30,077 nt of DNA from JBOFCO01 sp051646105. Its GTDB lineage: Bacteria > Pseudomonadota > Alphaproteobacteria > Rhodobacterales > Rhodobacteraceae. Of this stretch, positions 1 through 8,278 are shown piece by piece (positions within the stretch are counted from its first letter, which is position 1; each line of letters begins with the position of its first letter). Location: NCBI GenBank assembly GCA_051646105.1, contig JBOFCO010000136.1, forward strand, positions 1 to 30,077, in the 5' to 3' direction. Under the pieces are notes generated by a model, which saw only the letters and a list, made by a program, of their open reading frames with translations, was not told the origin of the DNA and did no database searches. Made by a program: the position numbers and the translations under genes.

Positions 1-53
1 CCGGAACTTATCCGGGGCCTCGAAGCTCAGCCACCCCTTCCGCTTCAACTTCA

Positions 54-122
54 CGCCCCGGCGCAGGCCGGGGCGCCGGTGATAGTGAGCAAAATTTTGA
101 GGCCCCGGCCTGCGCCGGGGCG
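54..122. repeat. GC-rich inverted repeat upstream of murB
   Basis: Two 21-bp arms (54-74 and 102-122) are perfect reverse complements, separated by 27 bp containing AAAATTTT. Each arm is itself nearly palindromic (CCCCGG...CCGGGG), so each could also fold alone. The arrangement resembles REP-type intergenic repeats in GC-rich alphaproteobacteria. It could stop transcription from the upstream gene, or shield an mRNA end. No U-run follows, so a standard terminator is not certain. Seen directly; function is inferred. Confidence 0.7.
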
Positions 123-177
123 GCGTTGCACTGGCCTCCCCCTTGCCCCTTTCCCTCCCCCCCGCTATCCCGGCCTC

Positions 178-1101
178 ATGACCACGCTTCCCACTCCTCG
201 CGGCACCCTCCCCCCGCACCGCGCCCTTGCCGACCTCACCTGGCTGCGCGTCGGCGGCCCTGCCGACTGGCTGTTCCAGCCGGCGGATGCGGATGATCTT
301 GCGGCCTTCCTGCGCGACCTGCCGCCGGAAATCACGGTCTTCCCGATGGGGGTGGGTTCTAACCTGATCGTGCGGGATGGCGGGATCCGCGCCGTGGTGA
401 TCCGGCTGGGGCGGGGGTTCAACGCCATCGATACCGATGGCGATACCATCATCGCCGGGGCCGCCGCGCTGGATGCCCATGTCGCCCGCCGCGCGGCGGA
501 AGCGGGCCTTGACCTTACCTTCCTGCGCACCATTCCCGGCTCCATCGGCGGGGCGGTGCGGATGAACGCGGGCTGCTATGGATCATATGTCGCCGATCAC
601 CTGATCGAGGTGAGCGCGGTCACTCGGGCCGGGCATGCGGTCACCATCCCCGCCGCCGACCTGCATCTGGCCTATCGCTCCTCTACCCTGCCCGACGGCT
701 GGGTCATCACCGGAGCGCGGTTCCGGGCGGACGGCGGTGACCCGGCAGCGCTGGAGGCGCGGATGACCGACCAGATTGCCCGCCGCGATGCCAGCCAGCC
801 CACGAAAGACCGCAGCGCCGGGTCGACCTTCCGCAATCCGGCCGGGTTTTCCTCGACCGGGCGGGCCGACGATGTGCATGATCTGAAGGCGTGGAAGCTG
901 ATCGATCAGGCCGGGATGCGCGGTGCCCGGCATGGCGGCGCGCAGATGAGCGAGATGCATTCCAACTTCCTGATCAACGCGGGCGGGGCAACGGCCGCCG
1001 ATCTGGAAGAATTGGGCGAAGAGGTCAGAAAAAGGGTTTTCCAATCCAGCGGCTTGACGCTAGAGTGGGAAATCATGAGGGTCGGCGAACCGGCCCCGTG
1101 A
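178..1101 (+). CDS. murB: UDP-N-acetylmuramate dehydrogenase (UDP-N-acetylenolpyruvoylglucosamine reductase)
   Basis: MurB is a cytoplasmic FAD enzyme that reduces UDP-GlcNAc-enolpyruvate to UDP-MurNAc with NADPH, the second committed step of peptidoglycan synthesis. The 307-residue protein has the FAD-binding segments GVGSNLIVRDGG and IPGSIGGAVRMNAG, the YRSS segment, the Ser-containing GSTFRNP motif that supplies the proton donor, and a C-terminal LEWEI with the catalytic Glu. Lack of the extra type I segments makes it a type II MurB. The frame is open back to the window edge, but homology begins near MTTLPTPRG, so the ATG at 178 was chosen; the upstream part is low-complexity and crosses the inverted repeat. 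The next gene, ddl, follows after an 82-bp gap, as in other Rhodobacterales dcw clusters. Confidence 0.95.
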   Translation: MTTLPTPRGTLPPHRALADLTWLRVGGPADWLFQPADADDLAAFLRDLPPEITVFPMGVGSNLIVRDGGIRAVVIRLGRGFNAIDTDGDTIIAGAAALDAHVARRAAEAGLDLTFLRTIPGSIGGAVRMNAGCYGSYVADHLIEVSAVTRAGHAVTIPAADLHLAYRSSTLPDGWVITGARFRADGGDPAALEARMTDQIARRDASQPTKDRSAGSTFRNPAGFSSTGRADDVHDLKAWKLIDQAGMRGARHGGAQMSEMHSNFLINAGGATAADLEELGEEVRKRVFQSSGLTLEWEIMRVGEPAP

Positions 1102-1183
1102 TGATGGCGCGATGAGGCAAAGAAAAAGCGCATAAGCGCGAACAAGACCCCGAAACGGGGCAGGCGGGCAGAACGTGGCGGGA

Positions 1184-2095
1184 ATGTCGAGCAGGGCATC
1201 CACCCATGTGGCGGTATTGATGGGCGGCCCCTCGGCAGAACGAGAGGTGTCGCTTGTTTCCGGGCGCGAATGCGCCGCGGCGCTGCGTGAGGCGGGATTC
1301 AAGGTGACCGAGGTCGATTGCGGCCCCGATCTGCCTGCGCGTCTGGCTGCCCTTGCCCCCGATGTCGCCTTCAACGCCCTGCATGGCCGCTGGGGCGAAG
1401 ACGGCTGTGTGCAGGGCCTGCTGGAATGGCTGCGCATCCCCTATACGCATTCGGGTGTGCTGGCGTCCGCCCTGGCGATGGACAAGGCGCGGACCAAGGA
1501 CGTTTACCGTGCCGCCGGCTTGCCGGTGGTGGACAGCGTGATCGCCACGGCAGAGGAGGTGGAGGCAGGCCATGTGCTGCCGCCGCCCTATGTGGTCAAG
1601 CCCAACAACGAAGGATCGTCCGTTGGCGTCTATATCGTGCGCGAGGGAGGCAATGCCCCGCGTCTGGCCAGCACCATGCCGCGCCGGGTGATGGTGGAAA
1701 CCTATGCTCCGGGCCGGGAAATGACCGTGGCGGTGATGGGCGACCGGCCGCTGTGTGTGACCGATATCGTCACCTCGGGCTGGTATGACTATGATGCCAA
1801 ATACGCGCCCGGCGGATCGCGGCACGTGATCCCCGCCGATATTCCGGCAGATATTGCCGATGCCTGTCTGGGCTACGCTCAACGCGCCCATCAGGTTCTT
1901 GGCTGCCGGGGCCTGTCGCGCACCGATTTCCGCTGGGATGAGACACGCGGTCTGGCCGGGCTGATCCTGCTGGAAACCAATACCCAGCCCGGCATGACAC
2001 CCACGTCGCTGGCCCCTGAACAGGCCGCGCATTGCGGAATCTCATTCCCCGATCTGGTCGCATGGATGGTGGAGGACGCCTCATGCGACCGCTGA
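1184..2095 (+). CDS. ddl: D-alanine--D-alanine ligase
   Basis: This ATP-grasp enzyme joins two D-Ala to make the dipeptide added to UDP-MurNAc-tripeptide in the cytoplasm. The 303-residue protein has the N-terminal GGPSAEREVS motif, the ATP-binding KPNNEGSSVGV segment, the omega-loop AKY whose Tyr is typical of D-Ala-D-Ala rather than D-Ala-D-Lac ligases, the metal-binding SRTDFRWD, and ETNTQPGMTPTS near the end. The ATG at 1184 follows GCGGGA; a GTG at 1175 in the same frame is an alternative that adds three residues. A small CCCCG-AAA-CGGGG hairpin (1148-1160) lies just upstream without a U-run. The last 13 bases overlap ftsQ, suggesting coupled translation. Confidence 0.95.
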   Translation: MSSRASTHVAVLMGGPSAEREVSLVSGRECAAALREAGFKVTEVDCGPDLPARLAALAPDVAFNALHGRWGEDGCVQGLLEWLRIPYTHSGVLASALAMDKARTKDVYRAAGLPVVDSVIATAEEVEAGHVLPPPYVVKPNNEGSSVGVYIVREGGNAPRLASTMPRRVMVETYAPGREMTVAVMGDRPLCVTDIVTSGWYDYDAKYAPGGSRHVIPADIPADIADACLGYAQRAHQVLGCRGLSRTDFRWDETRGLAGLILLETNTQPGMTPTSLAPEQAAHCGISFPDLVAWMVEDASCDR

Positions 2096-2991
2096 AGGGC
2101 GAAAGGCGCATCGCCGCCCGCGCAGCAGAGCCGCGCCGCGATCCGGCACCGAGCCGCATGACCTATCGCCTGAACCGGCTGTGGCTGACGCCTTCGTTCC
2201 GGCGCTTCCTGCGGGTGGGCCTGCCTGCCGGGATGGTGCTGGCCGCCGCACTGGCCTATTTCGGGGACGAAGGCCGCCGTCAGGACATCGCGGACTGGTA
2301 CGCCGACATCCGCCGACAGGTGCAGGAACGCCCCGAATTCATGGTGGGCATGCTTGCGGTCGAGGGTGCGTCGCCCGAACTGTCCCGCGAATTGCGCGCG
2401 GCGCTGCCCATCCGGTTTCCGATCAGCTCGTTTCATCTTGATCTGGAAGGCATGCGCAAGACTGCCGAGGGTCTGGACGCCGTGGCGCGGGCCGATCTGC
2501 GCATCCGTCCCGGCGGCGTTCTGGAACTCGCGGTTACCGAGCGTATCCCCGCCCTCGTCTGGCGCGGGCGCGATGCGCTTGAACTCGTCGATGCCACCGG
2601 CCACCGTGTCGCCGCACTGGAAGACCGCACCACGCGTGCCGATCTGCCCCTGATCGCGGGCGAGGGCGCGACGGATCGCGTGGACGAAGCGCTGGCGCTG
2701 TTTCATGCGGCCCGCCCGATTGCCGATCGCCTGCGCGGGATTGTCCGCGTGGGCGAGCGCCGCTGGGATCTGGTGCTGGACCCCGACCAGCGCATCCTGC
2801 TGCCCGAACGCGATCCGGTCGCCGCCCTGCAAAGGGTTGTCGCGCTGCACCAGGCGCAGGACCTGCTGTCCCGCGACATCGTCGTGATCGACATGCGCAA
2901 TGCCACCCGGCCCACGCTGCGCCTTGCCCCCGGCGCGGCAGAAAACCTTCGCCGCATGCGGGGCATGCTGACAGGAGCCAACGAGGGATGA
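2083..2991 (+). CDS. ftsQ: Cell division protein FtsQ
   Basis: FtsQ is a bitopic inner-membrane protein that links early and late divisome parts through its periplasmic POTRA domain. The 302-residue product starts with a basic cytoplasmic tail of about 40 residues, followed by one membrane segment (LRVGLPAGMVLAAALAYFG). After it come a POTRA-like region (PEFMVGMLAVEGAS to LRIRPGGVLELAVTERIPALVWR) and the beta-domain ending NATRPTLRLAP. The WRG-type motif after ERIPALV is typical of FtsQ. The start is set by GGAGG at 2071-2075, seven bases before the ATG, inside the end of ddl. The stop overlaps the ftsA start (ATGA), so ddl, ftsQ and ftsA form one coupled unit. Confidence 0.93.
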   Translation: MRPLKGERRIAARAAEPRRDPAPSRMTYRLNRLWLTPSFRRFLRVGLPAGMVLAAALAYFGDEGRRQDIADWYADIRRQVQERPEFMVGMLAVEGASPELSRELRAALPIRFPISSFHLDLEGMRKTAEGLDAVARADLRIRPGGVLELAVTERIPALVWRGRDALELVDATGHRVAALEDRTTRADLPLIAGEGATDRVDEALALFHAARPIADRLRGIVRVGERRWDLVLDPDQRILLPERDPVAALQRVVALHQAQDLLSRDIVVIDMRNATRPTLRLAPGAAENLRRMRGMLTGANEG

Positions 2992-4322
2992 TCGATCTCT
3001 ATCAAACACAGCGCGCCATGCGGAACATGCGGCTTGCCGCCATGCAGCGCGGTGTAGTCGCCATCCTGGATATCGGATCTTCAAAGATTGCCTGTCTGGT
3101 GCTGCGTTTCGACGGCCCCGACCATATGGCAGGGCATGATGGCGTCGGCCCGCTGGCCGGGCAGTCGCGCTTCCGTGTCATCGGGGCGGCGACGACGCGA
3201 TCCCGTGGTGTGCGCTTTGGCGAAACAGATGTGCTGGCGGAAACCGAGCGTGCCATCCGAACCGTCGTGCAATCGGCACAGAAAATGGCCGGGGTGCGCG
3301 TTGATCACGTGATCGCCTGTCTGTCCGGCGGTCGCCCGCGATCCTACGGACTGGCGGGAGAGGCGGCGCTGCCCGACGGCACCGTTCGCGAGCAGGATGT
3401 GGCGCGGGCGCTGGCGGCCTGCGAGATGCCCGATCTGGGGGCCGGGCGCGATGTGATCCATGCCCAGCCCGTCAATTTCGCGCTCGACCATCGCACCGGC
3501 ATGGGCGATCCGCGCGGGCAGCTTGGCAACCGCCTTGCCGTCGACATGCACCTGCTGACGGTAGCCACCGACACGATCCAGCACCTGCTGCATTGCGTGA
3601 AGCGCTGCGATCTTGAACTGGCGGGGATTGCCTCATCGGCCTATGTCGCGGGGCTTTCCGCGCTGGTCGAGGATGAACAGGAACTGGGTGCCGCCTGTAT
3701 CGACATGGGCGGCGGGACCACGGGGATTTCGATCTTCATCAAGAAGCACATGATCTTTGCCGATACCGTGCGGCTGGGCGGCGATCATGTGACCATGGAT
3801 ATCGCGCGGGGGCTGCAGGTGCCGATTGGCACGGCCGAAAGAATCAAGACCATGTTTGGCGGCGTGCATGCCACCGGCATGGATGATCGCGAGATGATCG
3901 AGATCGGTGGCGATTCCGGCGACTGGGACAAGGACCGCCGCCGGGTCAGCCGGGCGGAGCTGATCGGGATCATGCGCCCCAGGGTCGAGGAGATTCTGGA
4001 AGAGGTCCGGGCGCGGCTGGACGCTGCCGGATTCGAGCATCTGCCGACACAGCAGATCGTGCTGACCGGCGGGGCAAGCCAGATTCCCGGTCTGGACGGC
4101 ATGGCGGCGCGCATCCTGGGGAATCAGGTGCGGCTCGGCCGCCCGTTGCGTGTGCAGGGTCTTCCGCAGGCAGCGACAGGGGCAGCCTTTGCTTCTTCCA
4201 TCGGGTTGTGTCTATTTGCGGCGCACCCACAAGATGAATGGTGGGATTTCGAGATTCCCAACGAGAGATACCCGGCAAGGTCGCTGAAAAGGGCCGTCAG
4301 GTGGTTCAAGGATAACTGGTAA
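2988..4322 (+). CDS. ftsA: Cell division protein FtsA
   Basis: FtsA is an actin-like ATPase that tethers FtsZ filaments to the inner membrane and recruits later divisome proteins. The 444-residue protein shows the actin-fold phosphate-1 motif (AILDIGSSKIACLVL, about 25-39), phosphate-2 (CIDMGGGTTGISIF) and the adenosine motif (VLTGGASQIPGLDG). It ends in a basic/hydrophobic stretch (RSLKRAVRWFKDNW, 431-444) that fits the amphipathic membrane-targeting helix. Its ATG shares ATGA with the ftsQ stop. A 174-bp gap separates it from ftsZ, unlike the tight joins upstream, so FtsZ dosage is probably set separately. Confidence 0.96.
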   Translation: MIDLYQTQRAMRNMRLAAMQRGVVAILDIGSSKIACLVLRFDGPDHMAGHDGVGPLAGQSRFRVIGAATTRSRGVRFGETDVLAETERAIRTVVQSAQKMAGVRVDHVIACLSGGRPRSYGLAGEAALPDGTVREQDVARALAACEMPDLGAGRDVIHAQPVNFALDHRTGMGDPRGQLGNRLAVDMHLLTVATDTIQHLLHCVKRCDLELAGIASSAYVAGLSALVEDEQELGAACIDMGGGTTGISIFIKKHMIFADTVRLGGDHVTMDIARGLQVPIGTAERIKTMFGGVHATGMDDREMIEIGGDSGDWDKDRRRVSRAELIGIMRPRVEEILEEVRARLDAAGFEHLPTQQIVLTGGASQIPGLDGMAARILGNQVRLGRPLRVQGLPQAATGAAFASSIGLCLFAAHPQDEWWDFEIPNERYPARSLKRAVRWFKDNW

Positions 4323-4496
4323 TCCGCAAGATGCGGTAGATACCGGCGAGATGCCGCTTAGATCGAGCACGCTGACCCCACATTTTGTGGCAGTTTTGCG
4401 TTTTTTTGGTGACCTGACCGGGGACGGCCTGTATTGTCCGGTCAATTCGGGGAATGCGGCCGGAACGGTCGGAAGTGGAAAAAAAGGCGGGCAGAG
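4323..4496 (+). promoter_or_regulatory. ftsA-ftsZ intergenic leader with hairpins and a possible ftsZ promoter
   Basis: This is the first sizeable gap in the division operon. It holds two small perfect hairpins, CCGCA-AGA-TGCGG (4324-4336) and CCACA-TTT-TGTGG (4378-4390), then a run of seven T at 4401-4407. A weak sigma-70-like pair follows, TTGGTG (4406-4411) and TGTATT (4430-4435) with 18 bp between them. No CtrA site of the TTAA-N7-TTAA type was seen. A separate ftsZ promoter here is inference from layout plus weak boxes; attenuation at the hairpin/T-run is another possibility. Confidence 0.35.
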
Positions 4497-6161
4497 ATGG
4501 CTTTGAACCTCACGATGAGCGACAGCACGGAACTGAAACCGCGCATCACGGTCTTTGGCGTGGGCGGCGCGGGCGGCAACGCGGTCAACAACATGATCGA
4601 GAAGCAGCTCGAGGGTGTTGAGTTCGTGGTCGCAAACACCGATTCGCAGGCGCTGGCGCAAAACAAGTCGGCGGCACGCATCCAGATGGGTGTGAAAGTG
4701 ACCGAAGGGCTGGGCGCAGGGGCTCGCCCGCAGGTTGGTGCCGCAGCCGCCGAAGAAACCATCGAGGAAATCATCGACCATCTGGCGGGGGCACACATGT
4801 GCTTCATCACCGCCGGCATGGGCGGCGGCACCGGCACAGGTGCGGCCCCGATCATCGCGCAGGCCGCGCGTGAACTGGGTGTGCTGACCGTCGGCGTCGT
4901 GACCAAACCCTTCCAGTTCGAGGGTGCCAAGCGCATGCGTCAGGCCGAAGCCGGTATCGAGGCACTGCAAAAGGTCGTTGATACGCTGATCATCATTCCG
5001 AACCAGAACCTGTTCCGTCTGGCGAATGAAAAGACCACCTTCTCTGAAGCTTTCGCCATTGCTGACGACGTGCTCTATCAGGGCGTCAAGGGCGTGACCG
5101 ACCTGATGGTGCGCCCCGGCCTGATCAACCTTGACTTCGCCGACGTGCGCGCAGTGATGGACGAAATGGGCAAGGCGATGATGGGCACGGGCGAGGCATC
5201 GGGCGAAGATCGCGCGATCCATGCTGCCGAAAAGGCCATCGCCAACCCGCTGCTGGACGAAATCAGCCTGAACGGCGCCAAGGGCGTGCTGATCAACATC
5301 ACCGGCAGCTACGACGTGACCCTGTTCGAGCTGGACGAAGCCGCGAACATCATTCGTGAAAAGGTCGATCCTGACGCGAACATCATCGTCGGCTCCACGC
5401 TTGACACCACGATGGAAGGCACGATCCGGGTTTCTGTGGTTGCGACCGGCATCGATGCGGCCCCGGCCGCAGCGGAAAACCCGGTGAACCGCCGTACCCT
5501 GGCTGAACCGCTGCGCAGCGGTGCCGAAGTTGCAGCGGAAACCGCAGCCCCCGCTCCTGAAACCGTTGCGCGTCCTGCGCCTGCGCAGCCCGCGTCGTCA
5601 CCGTCGATCGAACGTGCGCAGCTTGGCCTTGGCCGCCCCGTCGTGGAAACCCGCACAACAGATGCGCGTATCCCCGAGCCGCGGATGAACGAACGTTCGC
5701 TGTTTGCGGATGATCCGAATGACGGGCTGTTCGGCGAAGATGACGTGCCGCCGCCCGCCTATCGCCCGCAAGCGCAGCCGCAACCGGCGCCCCGCGCGGA
5801 AATTCCGCGCAACCTGCCCGATGCCGCCGACTTTGTCGCGCCGCGCCCGCGTGCCGCAGGTATCCCTTCGCCGGAAACGCTGGCCCGGCTGCGGGCGGCG
5901 GTCGAAAAGGCACCGCAGCGCGGTCCTCTGGTTTCGCCTCAGCCTCAGGCCCCGGTTGCCCGTCCGGCACCGGAAAAGCCCCGGTTTGGCATCAACTCGC
6001 TGCTGAACCGGATGACCGGCCATCACCCCGAAGCAGAGCGCGCCGCGCCGCAAGCCGCGCGCCAGCAGCCGCCGGTGACCGCCTATGATGACGAACCTGC
6101 CGCCGATCCAGAGCAGGATCGCATCGAAATCCCGGCTTTCCTGCGCCGTCAGGCCAACTGA
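4497..6161 (+). CDS. ftsZ: Cell division protein FtsZ
   Basis: FtsZ is the tubulin-like GTPase that polymerises into the Z-ring at mid-cell. The 554-residue protein begins MALNLTMSDS. It has the nucleotide motif GVGGAGGNAVNN, the tubulin signature GGGTGTG (about 110-116), and the T7 loop NLDFADV (211-217) whose Asp completes the GTPase site of the neighbouring subunit. The globular part ends near residue 325. A linker of about 215 residues rich in Pro, Ala, Glu and Arg follows, longer than in E. coli but usual in Rhodobacterales. The tail DRIEIPAFLRRQAN is the conserved peptide that binds FtsA and other partners. The ATG at 4497 was chosen because the N-terminus matches alphaproteobacterial FtsZ; the Shine-Dalgarno is poor (GCAGAG). 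Confidence 0.97.
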   Translation: MALNLTMSDSTELKPRITVFGVGGAGGNAVNNMIEKQLEGVEFVVANTDSQALAQNKSAARIQMGVKVTEGLGAGARPQVGAAAAEETIEEIIDHLAGAHMCFITAGMGGGTGTGAAPIIAQAARELGVLTVGVVTKPFQFEGAKRMRQAEAGIEALQKVVDTLIIIPNQNLFRLANEKTTFSEAFAIADDVLYQGVKGVTDLMVRPGLINLDFADVRAVMDEMGKAMMGTGEASGEDRAIHAAEKAIANPLLDEISLNGAKGVLINITGSYDVTLFELDEAANIIREKVDPDANIIVGSTLDTTMEGTIRVSVVATGIDAAPAAAENPVNRRTLAEPLRSGAEVAAETAAPAPETVARPAPAQPASSPSIERAQLGLGRPVVETRTTDARIPEPRMNERSLFADDPNDGLFGEDDVPPPAYRPQAQPQPAPRAEIPRNLPDAADFVAPRPRAAGIPSPETLARLRAAVEKAPQRGPLVSPQPQAPVARPAPEKPRFGINSLLNRMTGHHPEAERAAPQAARQQPPVTAYDDEPAADPEQDRIEIPAFLRRQAN

Positions 6162-6180
6162 CGCCACGTCGTTTTGAACA

Positions 6181-6218
6181 CAACAAGGGCCAGAGCAATC
6201 TGGCCCTTGTTGTTTTTT
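6181..6218 (+). terminator. Strong intrinsic terminator after ftsZ
   Basis: A perfect 14-bp stem (6181-6194 with 6199-6212) is closed by a GCAA tetraloop of the GNRA class and followed by six T (6213-6218). It lies 20 bp after the ftsZ stop and is the clearest rho-independent terminator in the window. It marks the end of the division operon and implies that lpxC has its own promoter. Confidence 0.93.
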
Positions 6219-6378
6219 ATCAATGAGTTGCAGCCCATCTGGGGGCAAACCGGCGAAATGTCGCCGCGATGCGGCGTCATTGTTGCAAGCCGTTACAAAG
6301 AGTGAATTGTTACAGAAGCGTGTCGTGGTTACCTGAATGTGGCCGGGCAGAGATCCGGCAATCATTGAGGGCACGCAG
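6219..6378 (+). promoter_or_regulatory. lpxC upstream region with hairpin and three GTTAC repeats
   Basis: Because a strong terminator precedes it, this 160-bp gap must contain the lpxC promoter unless read-through is used. Visible are a hairpin CGCCGC-GAT-GCGGCG (6262-6276) and three direct GTTAC repeats at 6292, 6309 and 6328, spaced 17 and 19 bp. No clean -35/-10 pair stands out. A regulator site is possible but not shown. Confidence 0.3.
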
Positions 6379-7299
6379 GTGCAAACCACGATCAGATCGT
6401 CTGTCAGCTTTACCGGCATGGGCCTGCATTCGGGTCAGCCGGTTCGCATGACCATCTCGCCCGCCGCGGCAGAGTTCGGCATCTGGTTCCGCCGGACGGA
6501 TATCACCGAAGGCGATGCGCTGATTCCGGCACGGTGGGATTCGGTCGTGCCGTCGAAACTGTGCACGCTTGTCGCCAACCCTTCGGGTGTCAGCGTTTCG
6601 ACCATCGAACATGTGATGGCCGCGCTTGCCGGATGTGGTGTTCATAATGCCATGATCGAAATCGATGGCCCGGAAGTGCCGATCCTTGATGGCTCTGCTG
6701 CGCCTTTCGTGGCCGGTATCCGGGCGCGGGGTGTGCGGATGCTGGATGCGCCGGTGCGGGCGTTCCGGGTGCTGAAGACGGTAGAGGTTCGCGATGGCGA
6801 GGCTTTCGCCCGGCTGGAACCCGCCGAGACGCTGGAAATCGATTTCCGTATCGACTTTGCCGATGCGGCAATCGGGGCGCAGGAAAAGACGCTGAACATG
6901 GCCAACGGGGCCTTTGTGCGCGAATTGTCCGACAGCCGCACGTTCTGCCGCAAGGCCGATGTGGATGCGATGCGGGCCAATGGGCTTGCGCTGGGCGGCA
7001 CGTTCGAAAACGCCGTGGTGGTCGAGGGCGACCGCGTACTTTCGCCGGGTGGCCTGCGCTACAGCGATGAACCCGTGCGTCACAAGATGCTGGATGCGCT
7101 GGGTGACCTGTTCCTTGCCGGCGGGCCGATTCTGGGCCGCTATACCGGCAACCGTGCTGGTCATGCGATGACCAACCGGCTGCTGCGCGCCCTGTTCCTT
7201 GATCCAGAAGCCTTCCGCATTGTCGAATGCGGCGACACGACCCAGGCCATGCTGCCGGGCACCGGCGTTTGCAAGGGCGACGCACGCGCGCACCACTGA
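6379..7299 (+). CDS. lpxC: UDP-3-O-acyl-N-acetylglucosamine deacetylase
   Basis: LpxC is a cytoplasmic zinc amidase that deacetylates UDP-3-O-acyl-GlcNAc, the committed step of lipid A synthesis. The GTG at 6379 gives 306 residues starting VQTTIRSSVSFTGMGLHSG, which aligns with the usual QTT N-terminus and the E. coli length of 305. A GAGGG (6367-6371) sits seven bases before it. An upstream ATG at 6337 would add 14 unconserved residues. Zinc ligands are H78 (in STIEHVM), H235 and D239 (HKMLDALGD); E77 is the catalytic base and H262 (GNRAGHAM) the general acid. The gene keeps its usual place after ftsZ but is transcriptionally separated by the terminator. Confidence 0.96.
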   Translation: MQTTIRSSVSFTGMGLHSGQPVRMTISPAAAEFGIWFRRTDITEGDALIPARWDSVVPSKLCTLVANPSGVSVSTIEHVMAALAGCGVHNAMIEIDGPEVPILDGSAAPFVAGIRARGVRMLDAPVRAFRVLKTVEVRDGEAFARLEPAETLEIDFRIDFADAAIGAQEKTLNMANGAFVRELSDSRTFCRKADVDAMRANGLALGGTFENAVVVEGDRVLSPGGLRYSDEPVRHKMLDALGDLFLAGGPILGRYTGNRAGHAMTNRLLRALFLDPEAFRIVECGDTTQAMLPGTGVCKGDARAHH

Positions 7300-7323
7300 C
7301 GGTTATTTTTGCCGCAAGGCGTT

Positions 7324-7351
7324 TTGCGCCCCCGATTTTTCTGTGCTACGA
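7324..7351 (+). promoter_or_regulatory. Possible bamD promoter
   Basis: The 124-bp gap between lpxC and bamD contains TTGCGC (7324-7329) and CTACGA (7346-7351) with 16 bp between them, a plausible but weak housekeeping promoter. The spacing to the bamD start is about 70 bp. Based on motif match only. Confidence 0.25.
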
Positions 7352-7423
7352 GACTGGCAAGCGGGGTTGTGCAAGCCGGTGCCGCAAAGGCCGGGCGCGC
7401 GAAGTCGATGAGGAAGACAGAAC

Positions 7424-8266
7424 ATGGCAGGCGGGACATCGGCGGCGCGTGGCTTCGCGGGAATCCTTCTTGCGCTGACGCTTTCAGCCTGCGGCGGCGG
7501 TTCACCCAAAGATGTGCCACTGGATAATTTCACCGCCGAAGAAATCTATGAGCGCGGCGAGTATGAACTTGAGGCGAACAAGCGCCCCAAGGACGCCGTC
7601 CGATATTTCTCTGAAGTCGAACGGCTTTACCCCTATTCCGAATGGGCCAAGCGCGCGCTGATCATGCAGGCCTATTCCTATCACCGCGACAAGGATTACG
7701 AAAACAGCCGCGCCGCTGCGCAGCGCTATGTCGACTTCTATCCGGGGGAAGAGGACGCGGCCTATGCCCAGTATCTTCTGGCGCTGTCCTATTACGACCA
7801 GATTGACGAGGTCGGGCGCGATCAGGGGCTGACCTTCCAGGCGCTTCAGGCGCTGCGTGCGGTGATCGAGGAATACCCCGACAGCGAATATGCGCGGTCT
7901 GCCATCCTGAAATTCGATCTGGCCTTCGATCATCTTGCCGCGAAAGAGATGGAAATCGGGCGCTATTACCTGAAGCGTGGACACTATTCGGCGGCGATCA
8001 GCAGATTCCGTGTGGTGGTCGAGGAATTCCAGACGACCTCCCACACCCCCGAGGCCCTGCACCGGCTGGTGGAATGCTATCTGTCGCTGGGGCTGACGGA
8101 TGAGGCGCAGACGGCGGGTGCCATCCTGGGCCACAACTTCCAGTCGACCGACTGGTATCAGGACAGTTTTGCGCTGCTGACCGGTCGCGGGCTGCGGCCC
8201 GAACCCGCTGGCGACAGCTGGCTGGCGCAGGTCTATCGTCAGGTGCTGCGCGGCAAGTGGATCTGA
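7424..8266 (+). CDS. bamD: Outer membrane assembly lipoprotein BamD (ComL/YfiO family)
   Basis: BamD is a lipoprotein on the periplasmic face of the outer membrane and an essential part of the BAM complex that inserts beta-barrel proteins. The 280-residue product has a short signal peptide ending in the lipobox LSAC, with the lipidated Cys at 23. It then has TPR-like helical repeats, visible as EEIYERGEYELE, DAVRYFSEVERLYPYSEWAKRA, AAAQRYVDFYPG and ALRAVIEEYPDSEYARSA. The length fits the family. AGGAAG (7411-7416) lies seven bases before the ATG. It is followed after 12 bp by recN, probably co-transcribed, as is common in alphaproteobacteria. Confidence 0.94.
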   Translation: MAGGTSAARGFAGILLALTLSACGGGSPKDVPLDNFTAEEIYERGEYELEANKRPKDAVRYFSEVERLYPYSEWAKRALIMQAYSYHRDKDYENSRAAAQRYVDFYPGEEDAAYAQYLLALSYYDQIDEVGRDQGLTFQALQALRAVIEEYPDSEYARSAILKFDLAFDHLAAKEMEIGRYYLKRGHYSAAISRFRVVVEEFQTTSHTPEALHRLVECYLSLGLTDEAQTAGAILGHNFQSTDWYQDSFALLTGRGLRPEPAGDSWLAQVYRQVLRGKWI

Positions 8267-8278
8267 CCGGGGGCTGCC

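Noticed and set aside
1..177. N-terminal extension of MurB back to the window edge or to an ATG at 79
   Set aside because: The frame is open, but the added residues are Pro/Arg low complexity encoded by the inverted repeat, and MurB homology begins at the ATG at 178. The identity of any gene ending in 1-53 cannot be told from so little sequence.
4212..5222. 336-codon minus-strand frame covering the ftsA-ftsZ junction
   Set aside because: Antisense to two conserved genes; His/Gly/Arg-rich low complexity typical of shadow frames.
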